DNA of 64,000 nt from Streptomyces sp. LX-29 (GTDB lineage: Bacteria > Actinomycetota > Actinomycetes > Streptomycetales > Streptomycetaceae): contig NZ_CP089746.1 of NCBI RefSeq assembly GCF_029541745.1, positions 6,767,559 through 6,831,558 of the forward strand. Reading direction: 5' to 3'. The translations under genes and the position numbers were made by a program. Positions 17,884-28,087 of this stretch are shown here, in pieces. Numbering within the stretch: the first letter of the stretch is position 1; each line of letters opens with the position of its first letter. The notes under the pieces are model-generated. The model ran no database searches, was not told the DNA's origin, and saw nothing but the letters and a program-made list of their open reading frames with translations.

Positions 17884-17991
17884 GTGGACGAGAAGACCCG
17901 GATCCGTCCGTTCGCCTGGACGAAGGACGCCGACGAAATCCTCGACGAAACCGCCGGCTACTGCCGAAGGATCTCCGACTCAGGGCACTAG
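17884..17991 (+). pseudogene. IS630-family transposase C-terminal fragment
   Basis: The plus frame from 17884 reads VDEKTRIRPFAWTKDADEIL then DETAGYCRRISDSGH and stop. The PFxWTKTADEIL...YCxRISDSxH tail closes IS630/Tc1-type transposases. Only the last 35 residues remain and no catalytic Asp is present. Its stop codon overlaps, on the other strand, the last codon of the MarR gene at 17988. Confidence 0.7.
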
Positions 17992-18410
17992 CGTGTGGCG
18001 AGCCGCTCCAGCAGGGCTGCGCTCCGTGCCAACAACGCCCTCTCCTCATCCGTGAGTTCGGCCTCGATGGCCTGCGCGAGCCAACCGACCCTGCGGCCGC
18101 GCTCCGCTTCGAGCGCGGCCCGGCCCGCGTCCGACAGCTCGACCAGCGACTTGCGGCCGTCCGTGGGGTGCGCCCGGCGCGTGATCAGGTTCTGTTCCAT
18201 GAGCAGCCCCACCGCCCGGGCCATCGACTGGGGGCGTACGCGCTGATCGGCGGCGAGGTCGCTGGTGGTCATGGCGCCGTTGCGGTCGAGTGCGCCGAGC
18301 ACGGCGACCTGGCCCAGCGGGATGCGGTCCTCATGGGTGACGCGTCGGGTGAGCTTGCCCATCGCGGTGCGCAGTTCGGCGGCGATGGCGGCGGCTTCCG
18401 GGGTGGGCAT
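17988..18410 (-). CDS. MarR-family transcriptional regulator divergent from enolase
   Basis: A 140-residue MarR protein. MTTSDLAADQRVRPQSMARA is the recognition helix-turn-helix and LITRRAHPTDGRKSLVELS is the wing with the D-G-R-K/R signature. Start ATG 18410 fits the family length. Between this gene and the divergent enolase is an AT-rich region with a 19-base palindrome and a related second site, so it very likely controls the enolase gene and itself. No conserved Cys is visible, so peroxide sensing of the OhrR kind is unlikely. The ligand is unknown. Confidence 0.87.
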   Translation of the reverse strand: MPTPEAAAIAAELRTAMGKLTRRVTHEDRIPLGQVAVLGALDRNGAMTTSDLAADQRVRPQSMARAVGLLMEQNLITRRAHPTDGRKSLVELSDAGRAALEAERGRRVGWLAQAIEAELTDEERALLARSAALLERLATR

Positions 18411-18453
18411 AAGGCACTTTACCCCGTTGGCCGGCAAAGTCGTGCCCCTGACC

Positions 18454-18496
18454 TGTACAGCAATGCTGTACAGCAAAACTGAGCAGCATTGCTGTA
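18454..18496. promoter_or_regulatory. MarR operator pair between marR and enolase
   Basis: TGTACAGCAATGCTGTACA (18454-18472) is a perfect 19-base palindrome around one central base. CAGCATTGCTGTA (18484-18496) repeats its core 30 bases further on. Both lie between the divergent starts at 18410 and 18573. Confidence 0.7.
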
Positions 18497-18572
18497 GAGT
18501 TTGGGTTGTCGGGCTCAGCGCCAGCGCTGTCGCAGCCGGGGCCACGGCACACGACAACGGGAAGGACCTCCC

Positions 18573-19889
18573 ATGTCCACAAAGGCAGTCGAACCCGCCG
18601 AGAACACCGACGCCGCCATCGAAACCGTCACCGCCCGCCGGATCATCGACAGCCGGGGCAACCCCACGGTGGAGGTCGACGTCGTCCTGGAGGACGGGTC
18701 CCTGGGGCGCGCGGCTGTCCCCTCCGGCGCCTCCACCGGTGAGCGGGAGGCCGTGGAACTGCGCGACGGAGACTCCGCGCGCTGGCACGGCAAGGGCGTC
18801 GACCGCGCGGTGGCCCACGTCAACGGGGAGATCGCGGCGGCCGTGCGCGGCCGGGACGCGTCGGACCAGGCGGCTCTCGACGCGGCGCTGGTCGCCCTCG
18901 ACGGCACCGCCACGAAGTCCCGGCTCGGCGCCAACGCGATCCTGGGCGTCTCCCTCGCCGCCGCCAAGGCCGCCGCGGCGGCCCACCGTCAACCCCTCTA
19001 CCGGTACCTCGGCGGCGCCGACGCCCACCTCCTGCCGCTGCCGATGATGAACATCGTCAACGGCGGCGCCCACGCCGACAACCCGCTGGACTTCCAGGAG
19101 TTCATGATCGCGCCCGTGGGCGCGGACACCTTCGCCGAGGCCGTCCGCATGGGCAGCGAGGTCTTCCACACCCTGCGCCGCGATCTGCTGGCCGCCGGGC
19201 ACTCCACGGGCGTCGGCGACGAGGGTGGCTTCGCGCCCGCGCTGCGTACCGCTGAAGAGGCGCTCGACTTCGTGATGGCCGCCATCGAGCGCACCGGCTA
19301 CCGCCCTGGCAGGGACATCGGCCTGGTCATGGACCCGGCGTCGTCGGAGTTCTTCCGCGACGGGGTGTACGACTACGTGGGCGAGGGAGTGCGCCGCACC
19401 CCCTCCGAGAACGCCGACTACCTGGCCAAGCTCATCGACGCCTACCCGGTCGTCTCCATCGAGGACCCGATGGCGGAGAACGACCTGGACGGCTGGCGCG
19501 AGCTGACCGCCCGCGTCGGCGACCGCTGTCAGCTCACCGGCGACGACGTGTTCTGCACCAACGAGACGCTGCTGCGCGAGGGCATCCGCACCGGCGTCGG
19601 CAACTCGGTCCTGGTCAAGGTCAACCAGATCGGGACCTTGACCGAGGCGCTGGCCGCGGTGGCCACGGCCCACCAGGCGGGCTGGACGGCCGTCATGTCC
19701 CACCGCTCGGGCGAGACGGAGGACACCACCATCGCGGATCTGGCGGTGGCGACCGGCTGCGGTCAGATCAAGACCGGCTCGCTCTCCCGCTCCGACCGCA
19801 CGGCGAAGTACAACCAACTGATCCGGATCGAAGAGGAGCTGGGCGACTCGGCGCGCTTCGCGGGCCGCTCCGCACTCCGTCGGGCGTGA
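18573..19889 (+). CDS. enolase, divergent paralogue type
   Basis: A 438-residue enolase converting 2-phosphoglycerate to phosphoenolpyruvate. It has RIIDSRGNPTVEVDV, the mobile loop VPSGASTGEREAVEL, the metal ligands in GLVMDPASSEFF, VSIEDPMAEND and LTGDDVF, the catalytic Lys in LVKVNQIGT and the signature MSHRSGETEDTTIADLAV. All catalytic residues seem present. It differs from the usual Streptomyces glycolytic enolase around the second metal site (VMDPASSEF for the usual ALDVAASEF) and has an extra N-terminal stretch. The start is ATG 18573 with GAAGGA. It is probably a second enolase gene, under MarR control rather than constitutive. Whether it offers inhibitor resistance is a guess. Confidence 0.92.
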   Translation: MSTKAVEPAENTDAAIETVTARRIIDSRGNPTVEVDVVLEDGSLGRAAVPSGASTGEREAVELRDGDSARWHGKGVDRAVAHVNGEIAAAVRGRDASDQAALDAALVALDGTATKSRLGANAILGVSLAAAKAAAAAHRQPLYRYLGGADAHLLPLPMMNIVNGGAHADNPLDFQEFMIAPVGADTFAEAVRMGSEVFHTLRRDLLAAGHSTGVGDEGGFAPALRTAEEALDFVMAAIERTGYRPGRDIGLVMDPASSEFFRDGVYDYVGEGVRRTPSENADYLAKLIDAYPVVSIEDPMAENDLDGWRELTARVGDRCQLTGDDVFCTNETLLREGIRTGVGNSVLVKVNQIGTLTEALAAVATAHQAGWTAVMSHRSGETEDTTIADLAVATGCGQIKTGSLSRSDRTAKYNQLIRIEEELGDSARFAGRSALRRA

Positions 19890-19913
19890 ACAGCAGGCTG
19901 AGGTAGAGACCAC

Positions 19914-19942
19914 GCGGGCCCCCGGATCGCTCGGGGGCCCGC
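19914..19942. terminator. hairpin terminator after enolase
   Basis: GCGGGCCCCCG and CGGGGGCCCGC form a perfect 11-bp stem with a 7-base loop, 25 bases after the enolase stop. Confidence 0.75.
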
Positions 19943-20248
19943 TCGCGTGCCGGGACGACACGGTGATCCCCTGGTCCACCGGTACCACGGGCCCCACTCA
20001 TCTACTGCCGTCGTTTAGGGTCCAGGCTGTTGTATCCGGCGGTAACAGGGCCTCATTCTGCTGTCAGGCGGCCTCGTGATGCGGGCGTGTGATGCGGGCG
20101 TGTGCTGCGGAGGCTGGTGAGTGGGGTGCCATGACGCCGTCATCGGCCGGCCACTCGCCGGCATGAGGTTCCTGGACCTCCGCACACCCGGTCGCGCCTG
20201 GTCGAATCCCTGGCCGCGCACAACTGAATCCGTATCGGGGAGGCATGT
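19943..20248. other. intergenic stretch before GH5 gene
   Basis: No gene is supported here. It holds short direct repeats (TGATGCGGGCGTG twice near 20076-20101) and presumably the promoter of the downstream glycosidase. A good RBS, GGGGAGG, lies at 20237-20243. Confidence 0.4.
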
Positions 20249-22276
20249 ATGAGGCGGCTTCTGCCCCGCCGCGCGCTCACCCTGGCCGCGCTCTCGGCTG
20301 TGCTCACCGGCTTCCCGCCGGCAGTGCCGGGCGGCGTGCCCGCTTCGGCCACGGCGGCGACAGCCTCGGTCACGGCCGAGGTCAGCGGGCGCGGGCCGTC
20401 CGCGGCCCCTCCGTCCGCGACGTCCGGGTCCGTGCCGTCCGCGACCACGCCGTCGGCGACCGTGCCGTCCGGGCCGTCCGCGACCGCGCCGTCCGCGTCG
20501 TGGACGGGGCCGCTGTCGGCCCGTGGCCGTTACATCGTCGACGCGGCCGGCAACCGCTTCAAGCTCAAGTCGGCCAACTGGGGCGGAGCCCAGGGCAGCT
20601 GGACCGGGTCGGGCGACAGCGCCGACGCCGCGAACCACCACGCGGGCGAGAACTCGCACCAGCTGCCTCTCGGCCTGGACCGGACCCCGCTGTCCACACT
20701 GCTGGCCGACTTCCACCGCCTCGGCCTCAACAGCGTACGGCTGCCGTTCTCCAACGAGATGATCCACACCACGGCACCGGTCCCGGACTCGGCGGTCGCC
20801 GCCAATCCGCAGCTGCGTGGCAAGACCCCCCTCGAGGTGTACGACGCGGTCGTCGCGGCCCTCACCGGCGACGGCTTCGCGGTGATCCTCAACAACCACA
20901 CCATCACCGCACGCTGGTGCTGCGGCCTGGACGGCAACGAACGCTGGAACACCTCCCAGACGACCGCGCGGTGGGTGGACGACTGGGCCTTCATGGCGGC
21001 CCGCTACCGGAACGACAAACGGGTGGTCGCCGCCGACCTGTACAACGAGGTGCGTCGCACCATCCTGGACGACCCCAACTGGGGAGGCGGTGACAACCAC
21101 GACTGGTTCGCCGCCGCGCAGCAGGCCGCGGACCGCATCCTCACCCGGGCCAACCCGGACCTGCTGATCGTCGTCGAAGGCATCAACTGGACCGGCGTAC
21201 CGGCCGACGGGCTGCCCCACGACCGGCCGACCCTGACCCCGGCGCGGACCCTCTCGCACACCCTGCTGCGGTCCGGAAAGCTGGTGTACTCCGCGCACTT
21301 CTACGGCTTCACCGGGCCGAGGCACTCCGGCGCGACCGGCACCGGGGAGACCCATGACCCGCGCTACCAGGACCTGTCTCGGGACGAGCTGTACCGGGTA
21401 CTGCGTGAGCAGGCGTTCTTCGTCACGGACGGCGGGACGCATCACACCGCGCCGCTGTGGGTGAGCGAGTTCGGCACCGGAGCCGGAGAGACCGGCACCA
21501 AGGCGCGGGCCTGGTTCACCCACTTCACCGACCATCTCGCCGCCGAGGACGCGGACTTCGCCTACTGGCCGCTGGTCGGCTGGAGCGGCGACAGGAAGGG
21601 CGACGACTTCGCGCTGCTGCGCTACGACACCACCGGGCGCCGGTCCGGGATCCTCGATGCGGGTGACTGGCGGACGAAGGACTGGCGGAAGCTGGTCGAC
21701 GCCCCCGCCCGCAGCGGACCGGTCGCCGCCGGGGCCCGCTGGAACATGCTGACCCTGGACCACGCGGACGCCGTGCGCTCGCTGCGCACCCTGGCCCAGG
21801 GCGACTGGGACCCGGGTGCCCGCAAGGGCGTCTGCCCCGACGGCCAGCGGCTCATCGGCCTGGCCCACACCGGGGGCCGCGGGCTGTGCACCGACACCGC
21901 TACCGGTGATCTGCGGGCGGCGGGAGACACGCACACCGTGGTACGCGACGAGCGGTATGTCACGGGCGGGGACTGGGCGACCGGCTACACCAAGCTGGAA
22001 TGCCCGGGCGGGCGGTTCCTCATCGGCTACAGCCTGCGCGGCGCCGCGGTCTCCGCCGCCCTGTGCGTCCCGGCCCGCGAACGGCTCACCAACGCCGGCC
22101 ACACCGTCTGGTTCGACCGCGGCGACGACCGGCCGCACGGCAACCCCGGCGGCGAATTCGCCCACGGCCGCTACAAGGGGCAGTGTGGGAGCGGTGAGTA
22201 CGCGGCCGGAATCGCCTACACCCGCCGGATCGGCTCCATCGCCTCACCGGATGCGCTGCTCTGCCGCCCGCTGTAG
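20249..22276 (+). CDS. secreted glycoside hydrolase family 5 enzyme
   Basis: A 675-residue exported glycosidase. A twin-Arg-poor signal peptide (RRLLPRRALTLAALSAVL) is followed by a Ser/Ala/Pro/Thr-rich linker to about residue 90. The GH5 barrel starts at RYIVDAAGNRFKLKSANW. FHRLGLNSVRLPFSNEM is strand 3, AADLYNEVRR holds the acid/base Glu after Asn, HFYGF is the conserved His-Tyr, and LWVSEFGTG holds the nucleophile Glu. From about residue 510 to the end there is a Cys-containing domain of unknown type (CPDGQRLIGLAHTGGRGLC). Family members cut beta-glucans or related glycans; I cannot name the substrate. Confidence 0.87.
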   Translation: MRRLLPRRALTLAALSAVLTGFPPAVPGGVPASATAATASVTAEVSGRGPSAAPPSATSGSVPSATTPSATVPSGPSATAPSASWTGPLSARGRYIVDAAGNRFKLKSANWGGAQGSWTGSGDSADAANHHAGENSHQLPLGLDRTPLSTLLADFHRLGLNSVRLPFSNEMIHTTAPVPDSAVAANPQLRGKTPLEVYDAVVAALTGDGFAVILNNHTITARWCCGLDGNERWNTSQTTARWVDDWAFMAARYRNDKRVVAADLYNEVRRTILDDPNWGGGDNHDWFAAAQQAADRILTRANPDLLIVVEGINWTGVPADGLPHDRPTLTPARTLSHTLLRSGKLVYSAHFYGFTGPRHSGATGTGETHDPRYQDLSRDELYRVLREQAFFVTDGGTHHTAPLWVSEFGTGAGETGTKARAWFTHFTDHLAAEDADFAYWPLVGWSGDRKGDDFALLRYDTTGRRSGILDAGDWRTKDWRKLVDAPARSGPVAAGARWNMLTLDHADAVRSLRTLAQGDWDPGARKGVCPDGQRLIGLAHTGGRGLCTDTATGDLRAAGDTHTVVRDERYVTGGDWATGYTKLECPGGRFLIGYSLRGAAVSAALCVPARERLTNAGHTVWFDRGDDRPHGNPGGEFAHGRYKGQCGSGEYAAGIAYTRRIGSIASPDALLCRPL

Positions 22277-22464
22277 CGGCCCGGCCAGACGTGTGAGCCT
22301 GGCTCGGGTCCCTTCGGTGTTCTTCGGCGGCAGGTCGCGGTCGACGGCTTCGCGGCAACGCGCTTCGGCCGCCCGGCCTACACCTGGATCGCTGCCTTCC
22401 CGAGGTCGTCATAGGTTCGGTGAGGATGTCGTCATTTGATCGCTTTTCGCCGAAAGGTCGCCAC

Positions 22465-23604
22465 ATGACTCGTCGATGGTTCACATCCGCTCTGTGTGCG
22501 CTCGCACTCCTGGTACCGGGGTCACTCGGCGCGGCCTCCGCCGCCGAGGATGGTCGAACTTCTTTGCGAGTCATGACCCGCAACCTTTACCTGGGCGCCG
22601 ACCTGGCGCCGGTCCTCGCGGCCAACAGCCCACAGGCGCTCGTCGCCGCGGTGACCGCGGCGTACGCGAACGTCCAGGCGACGAACTTCCCCGAGCGCGC
22701 CGAGGCGCTGGCCGACGAGATCGCCGACAGCGACCCCCACCTCGTGGGCGTCCAGGAAGCCGTACTCTGGCGCAGCCAGACCCCCGCCGGACCGGGCAGC
22801 GCCACCCACGTCGAATACGACTTCCTACAGATCCTTCTCGACAAGCTCTCCGCCCGCGGCAAGCACTACGCGGCCGTGGCCACCGTCACCGTGGGCAGCG
22901 ACTTCGAGGCCCCGCGCTCCACGCCCGCCGGCCTGCAGGACATCCGCCTCACCGACCGTGACGTACTCCTGGCGCGCACCGACCTGCCCGCACGTAAGTT
23001 CTCCGTGGTCAACGCGCAGGCCGCCCAATTCCAGAACTTCGTGCCCATCTGCCGCCCAGCGCTCGGCTGCCCGCCCAACCCTCCGCTCCAGCTCCGACGC
23101 GGCTGGGTCGCCGCCGACGCCATCCTGCGCGGCCGCACCGTCCGGGTGGTCACCACCCATCTCGAACCCCTCGTCCCCGCCGTCCAGGAAGCACAGGCCG
23201 GCGAACTGCTCGCGGGCCCGCTGAACACCACGCTCCCGACCGTGCTTCTGGGCGACCTCAACTCGGCCGCCGGCGGGGTCGGCGCGACACCGGGAACCAA
23301 CACCCAGAGCTACAACCACCTCCTGGCCGCCGGCTTCAGCGACGCCTGGACCGCCACCCACCCCCGCAACCCCGGCTTCACCTGCTGCCAGGCCGCCGAC
23401 CTGCGCAACCCCGTCTCCAACCTCACTCAACGCATCGACTACGTGCTCTTCCGCGGCAAGATCAAGGCCCTGGCCGGCTACCGGGTGGGCGAGGAACAGG
23501 CCGACCGCACTCCCTCAGGGCTGTGGCCCTCCGACCATGCCGGTGTCGGCAGCGTGCTCCAGCTGCGTTGGAGTGACACCCACACAGGAGGGGGACACCT
23601 GTGA
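22465..23604 (+). CDS. secreted endonuclease/exonuclease/phosphatase-family protein
   Basis: A 379-residue exported protein. The signal peptide is TRRWFTSALCALALLVPG with ASAAE as likely cleavage site. The DNase I-like fold is marked by LRVMTRNLYLGAD (Asn), HLVGVQEAVLW (catalytic Glu), VVTTHLEP, VLLGDLNSA (Asp-x-Asn) and WPSDHAGV (final Asp-His). These form the metal-dependent phosphodiesterase site. Substrates in the family include nucleic acids, sphingomyelin and phosphoinositides; the sequence does not decide. Start ATG 22465 has CGAAAGG upstream. Two Cys-Cys elements (CRPALGC, CCQ) suggest disulfides. Confidence 0.87.
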   Translation: MTRRWFTSALCALALLVPGSLGAASAAEDGRTSLRVMTRNLYLGADLAPVLAANSPQALVAAVTAAYANVQATNFPERAEALADEIADSDPHLVGVQEAVLWRSQTPAGPGSATHVEYDFLQILLDKLSARGKHYAAVATVTVGSDFEAPRSTPAGLQDIRLTDRDVLLARTDLPARKFSVVNAQAAQFQNFVPICRPALGCPPNPPLQLRRGWVAADAILRGRTVRVVTTHLEPLVPAVQEAQAGELLAGPLNTTLPTVLLGDLNSAAGGVGATPGTNTQSYNHLLAAGFSDAWTATHPRNPGFTCCQAADLRNPVSNLTQRIDYVLFRGKIKALAGYRVGEEQADRTPSGLWPSDHAGVGSVLQLRWSDTHTGGGHL

Positions 23605-23613
23605 GAGGGCGGT

Positions 23614-24597
23614 TCACGGGCCCTTGAGTGAGGTGTCCATCGGCTGGGCCTCGTGGGGATGGCGGATGCGCCAGCGGGCGTACGCGGGTCGCTCGGCGCA
23701 GAGCTCCAGATAGCCGGTGCCGACCTCGCGCAGAATCGCCGCCCCGTGCGCGGTGAGTGGGCCGTCGCGGTGCCAGGCCAGGACATGGCGGTACCACAGA
23801 GGGTTTCCGGCCAGCGGGCGGACGGTGGTGCCGGGGACCTCGATGAAGGTGGCCTGGCAGAGGCTGACGGCCAGTCCCGCCCGGACGAGTTCGATCAGCT
23901 GCCGCCCTTCGGCCTCATACGGGGTGCGGGGGCGGCGGTCTGCCAGCGCGGCGGCCGAGGCCCAGTATTCGCCGGTCCGATCGGGGTCGGGGCGAGGCAC
24001 GGCCCAGTCCTCGTCCGCGAGTTGCGCCAGGGTCACCTCCTCCTGCGCCGCGAGCGGGTGCCGCGCCGGGAGCAGTGCGAAGACCGGCTCGGTGACCAGC
24101 GGAGCGAGGATCACCCCGGCGCGCGGCGGCAGCCGCTGATCGGGGTGGTCGCCGAGGATCGCCGCCTCCAGACGCCCCGCGGCCACGTCGTCCAGGAGCG
24201 GCGCGGGCGAGTACTGGCAGCGTGCGGTCACCTCGGCGCCGGGCAGGGCCTGGCGGACGGCCAACACGAGTCGGCCCAGCAGCGGGGCGCCCACCGAGCC
24301 GAGCCGGATCCGCTCCACGGTCGCGGCGCGGCGGGTGGCGCGCGCGGCGTCGTCCAGGAGCGCGTCGATCCCGGGGAGGATGGCTCGGGCCCGCTGGATC
24401 ACCAGGTCGCCGAAGGGCGTGGGCGCCGCCCCCGCCTTCCCGCGGTCGAAGAGCGCCCCGCCCAGCATCGCCTCGATGCGCCGCAGTTGGGCGCTGAGCC
24501 CGGGCTGGGTCATCCCCAGGCAGGCGGCGGCGCGGGTGAGACTCCCGGCATCGGCGACCGCGCACACCACGCGCAGATGCCGTACCTCCAGATCCAT
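23614..24597 (-). CDS. LysR-family transcriptional regulator
   Basis: A 327-residue regulator. MDLEVRHLRVVCAVADAGSL with AAACLGMTQPGLSAQLRRIE is the N-terminal HTH. A substrate-binding domain follows (RIRLGSVGAPLLGRLVLAV, AAILGDHPDQRLPP, GAGLAVSLC-like RAGLAVSLCQ). Start ATG 24597 sits behind GGGAGGTGACC. It is divergent from the M6 protease, but a copy of the GntR-type element lies nearer to the protease, so control of the protease may be shared. The inducer is unknown. Confidence 0.9.
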   Translation of the reverse strand: MDLEVRHLRVVCAVADAGSLTRAAACLGMTQPGLSAQLRRIEAMLGGALFDRGKAGAAPTPFGDLVIQRARAILPGIDALLDDAARATRRAATVERIRLGSVGAPLLGRLVLAVRQALPGAEVTARCQYSPAPLLDDVAAGRLEAAILGDHPDQRLPPRAGVILAPLVTEPVFALLPARHPLAAQEEVTLAQLADEDWAVPRPDPDRTGEYWASAAALADRRPRTPYEAEGRQLIELVRAGLAVSLCQATFIEVPGTTVRPLAGNPLWYRHVLAWHRDGPLTAHGAAILREVGTGYLELCAERPAYARWRIRHPHEAQPMDTSLKGP

Positions 24598-24692
24598 GGT
24601 CACCTCCCGATCCGCCATGGCGTCGTCCGGCCATGGCGCGGATGTTATGGACCGGTGACAGCTTTCGGACAGGGCCAGGACACCCGAAGAAT

Positions 24693-24710
24693 TATGTGAA
24701 ATGTCACACA
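24693..24710. promoter_or_regulatory. hydroxyproline-regulon-type GntR site upstream of M6 protease
   Basis: TTATGTGAAATGTCACAC contains the inverted repeat TGTGA-N4-TCACA. On the minus strand it reads GTGTGACATTTCACATAA, close to sites at 31.8, 32.0, 35.0 and 38.4 kb in the hydroxyproline locus. It ends 28 bases before the protease start. Confidence 0.6.
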
Positions 24711-24737
24711 CCACAAGGCATGGAGGTCCCTGAGGCC

Positions 24738-25970
24738 ATGAGGCAGTCCCCTTCCCCGGCGACGGCGCACCGGGTTGCCCTCGCCGCCCTGCTCGCCGCC
24801 CTGCTCCTGCCGCTCCACGGCACCTCGCCCGCCCACGCGGCGACGGCGCCGGAAGCCTCGCCCGAACCCGCGTCGAAGTCCGCGTCCGCCCCCGCTTCGG
24901 CCTGCGCCCTCCCCGGCACCACCGGCTGGACCGACGAGGGCCACGGCACCGACTACTCCGTATTCCAGCGCCCCAAGGGGACGAAGAAGGTCGGCATGAT
25001 CTTCGTGGACTTCCCCGACGCGCCCGCCACCGAGCTCCCCGCTTCCGGCGCGGCGCAGATCACGCCCGGCGCCGACTGGCTGCGGCACGCCTCGTACGGA
25101 AAGACCGGGCTGGACATCACCCCACACCGGCGCTGGGTGCGGATGCCGCACAAGTCGACGGACTACGGCTTCGAGCGCGGCCTCACCCACGAGACGCACG
25201 AGGCGTATATCAAGGACGCCGTGGCCGCGGCCGACCGTGGTGTGGACTTCTCCGGCTACGACATGGTGTACGTCGTGGCGACGAAGAACGCGCCGGCCAT
25301 CTCCTTCACGCCCACCTACCTCTACGAGCCCGGCACGGCGGGCGTGGTCGCCGACGGCAAGCGGATCACGTGGGCGGTGACCTTCGGTCAGGACATGTGG
25401 CACTGGGGACCGAAGCTGGTGGCTCACGAGACCGCCCACACCTTCGGCCTGCCGGACCTGTACGCGTTCGACGGCACCGACGCCCACCGTCACGTCGGCG
25501 GCTGGGACGTGATGGGCCTGATAGGGGGCGCGGGACCGCAGTACTTCGGCTGGCACTCGTGGAAGCTCGGCTGGACCGCCGACAGGCAGGTGCGCTGCCG
25601 GGCCTCGGCGGGCAGCGACACGGTGCGCCTGACCTCGGTCGCGTACCGCGGCGGCACCAAGATGGCGGTGGTCCGCACCGGTCCCACCACGGCGTACGTC
25701 GTCGAGTCGAGGCGAGCGGTCCGGGCGGACTCGGAGGTCTGCGCGACCGGCGCGCTGGTCTACCGGGTCGACTCCTCCGTCCAGACCGGCGACGGCCCGA
25801 TCCGGGTGATGGACGCCCAGCCCACCGCCACCCCCGCCGAGGGCTGCCGCCCGCTGGACGACGCGCCGTACCAGGCCGGTCAGTCCTTCAGCGACCCCGC
25901 CGCGGGGGTGAGGATCGAGGTCCTGAGCGCGGACGGCTTCGGCGACACGGTCCGTATCACCAAGTCGTAA
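24738..25970 (+). CDS. secreted M6-like metalloprotease
   Basis: A 410-residue exported protease. The signal peptide is about 45 residues (HRVALAALLAALLLPLHG, cleavage near AHA-A). The zinc site is LVAHETAHTFGLPDLYAF, an HExxH motif with a downstream acidic ligand. GGWDVMGLIGG after it is the Met-turn seen in immune-inhibitor-A-type M6 enzymes. VGMIFVDFPD at about residue 95 is also typical. A C-terminal beta domain follows (YVVESRRAVRADSEVC). Start ATG 24738 is preceded by GAGG; ATG 24720 in frame is possible. The regulatory site in its leader suggests coexpression with hydroxyproline use, so collagen- or gelatin-like substrates are an attractive inference. Confidence 0.85.
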   Translation: MRQSPSPATAHRVALAALLAALLLPLHGTSPAHAATAPEASPEPASKSASAPASACALPGTTGWTDEGHGTDYSVFQRPKGTKKVGMIFVDFPDAPATELPASGAAQITPGADWLRHASYGKTGLDITPHRRWVRMPHKSTDYGFERGLTHETHEAYIKDAVAAADRGVDFSGYDMVYVVATKNAPAISFTPTYLYEPGTAGVVADGKRITWAVTFGQDMWHWGPKLVAHETAHTFGLPDLYAFDGTDAHRHVGGWDVMGLIGGAGPQYFGWHSWKLGWTADRQVRCRASAGSDTVRLTSVAYRGGTKMAVVRTGPTTAYVVESRRAVRADSEVCATGALVYRVDSSVQTGDGPIRVMDAQPTATPAEGCRPLDDAPYQAGQSFSDPAAGVRIEVLSADGFGDTVRITKS

Positions 25971-25989
25971 AGCGGTTCCGCGCACAGGG

Positions 25990-26019
25990 GTGCCCTGGAT
26001 CCCGTGGGATCCAGGGCAC
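25990..26019. terminator. bidirectional hairpin terminator
   Basis: GTGCCCTGGATCCC and GGGATCCAGGGCAC form a perfect 14-bp stem with a two-base loop. It separates the converging protease and ABC transporter operon. Confidence 0.8.
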
Positions 26020-26027
26020 CGCGTCGT

Positions 26028-27037
26028 TCAGGCCCCCTCGGGGAAGTGGCAGGCGACCTCCCTGGCCTCTCCCGGGCGCGCGATCCGCAGCAACGGGGCC
26101 TCGGACCGGCAGATGTCCTGGGCCTTGGGACACCGCGGGTGGAAGGTGCAGCCCGGTGGGGGAGCGGCCGGGCTGGGAGGGTCGCCGAGCAGGGTGATCC
26201 GCTCGCGTTTCCGCTCGACCTCCGGGTCCGGCAGCGGCACGGCGGACAGCAGGGCACGGGTGTAGGGGTGGGCCGGGGCCGCGTACACCCGCGCCTTGTC
26301 GCCGATCTCCACGATGCGGCCCAGATACATCACGGCCACCCGGTCGCAGACCCGCTTGACCACCGACAGGTCGTGAGCGATGAAGAGGTAGGCGAGGCCG
26401 AGCTCGCGCTGGAGCCGCTCCATGAGGTTGACGATCTGGGCCTGTACGGAGACGTCGAGGGCGGAGACCGGCTCGTCGGCCACCACCAGGCGGGGGCTGG
26501 TGGCCAGTGAGCGGGCGATGCCGATGCGCTGGGCCTGCCCGCCGGAGAACTCGTGCGGATAGCGGTCGATGTGCTCGGGGATGAGCCCGACCAGCTCCAT
26601 CAGCTCCACCGAGCGCTTGCGGGCCTGCGCCGCCGAACTGCCCTGCACCATGAGGGGGTCGGAGATGATCCGGGCCACCGTCTGGCGCGGGTTGAGGGAC
26701 GAGTGCGGGTCCTGGAAGACCATCTGCAGGTCCCTGCGCAGCGGTTTGAGCGTGCGCTGCGTCAGATGGCTGATGTCGCGTCCGTCGTACGTGATGGAGC
26801 CGGAGGTGGGTTCCAGGAGCCGGACGATGAGGCGGCCCGTGGTGGACTTACCGCAACCGGACTCGCCGACCAGGCCCAGTGTCTCACCGGCCGCGACGTC
26901 GAAGCTGACGCCGTCGACGGCCCGGACCGGGGCCGTGCGGGCCCGTCTTCCGGGGAACTCCATCGTCACGTCGCGTACGGAGAGCAGGGGTTGGATGGCG
27001 GTAGCCGTGGCGGTGGCGGTGGCGGTGGCGGCGGTGG

Positions 27038-27041
<4 letters not shown>
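26028..27041 (-). CDS. peptide ABC transporter ATP-binding protein (DppF/OppF type)
   Basis: A 337-residue ATPase. Walker A is GESGCGKSTTGR, the signature SGGQAQRIGIARSL, Walker B LVVADEPVSALD and the switch His lies in AHDLSVV. The C-terminal oligopeptide-transporter domain has the Cys cluster PGCTFHPRCPKAQDIC. The N-terminus holds an Ala-Thr repeat ((AT)5) encoded by a GCGGTG microsatellite. The start overlaps the stop of the DppD-like gene (ATGA). It is the last gene of a five-gene transporter operon. Confidence 0.93.

Positions 27042-28086
<1,045 letters not shown>

Positions 28087-28087
<1 letters not shown>

Noticed and set aside
20015..22165. 716-residue minus-strand open frame
   Set aside because: Antisense shadow of the GH5 gene, whose catalytic motifs are clear on the plus strand.
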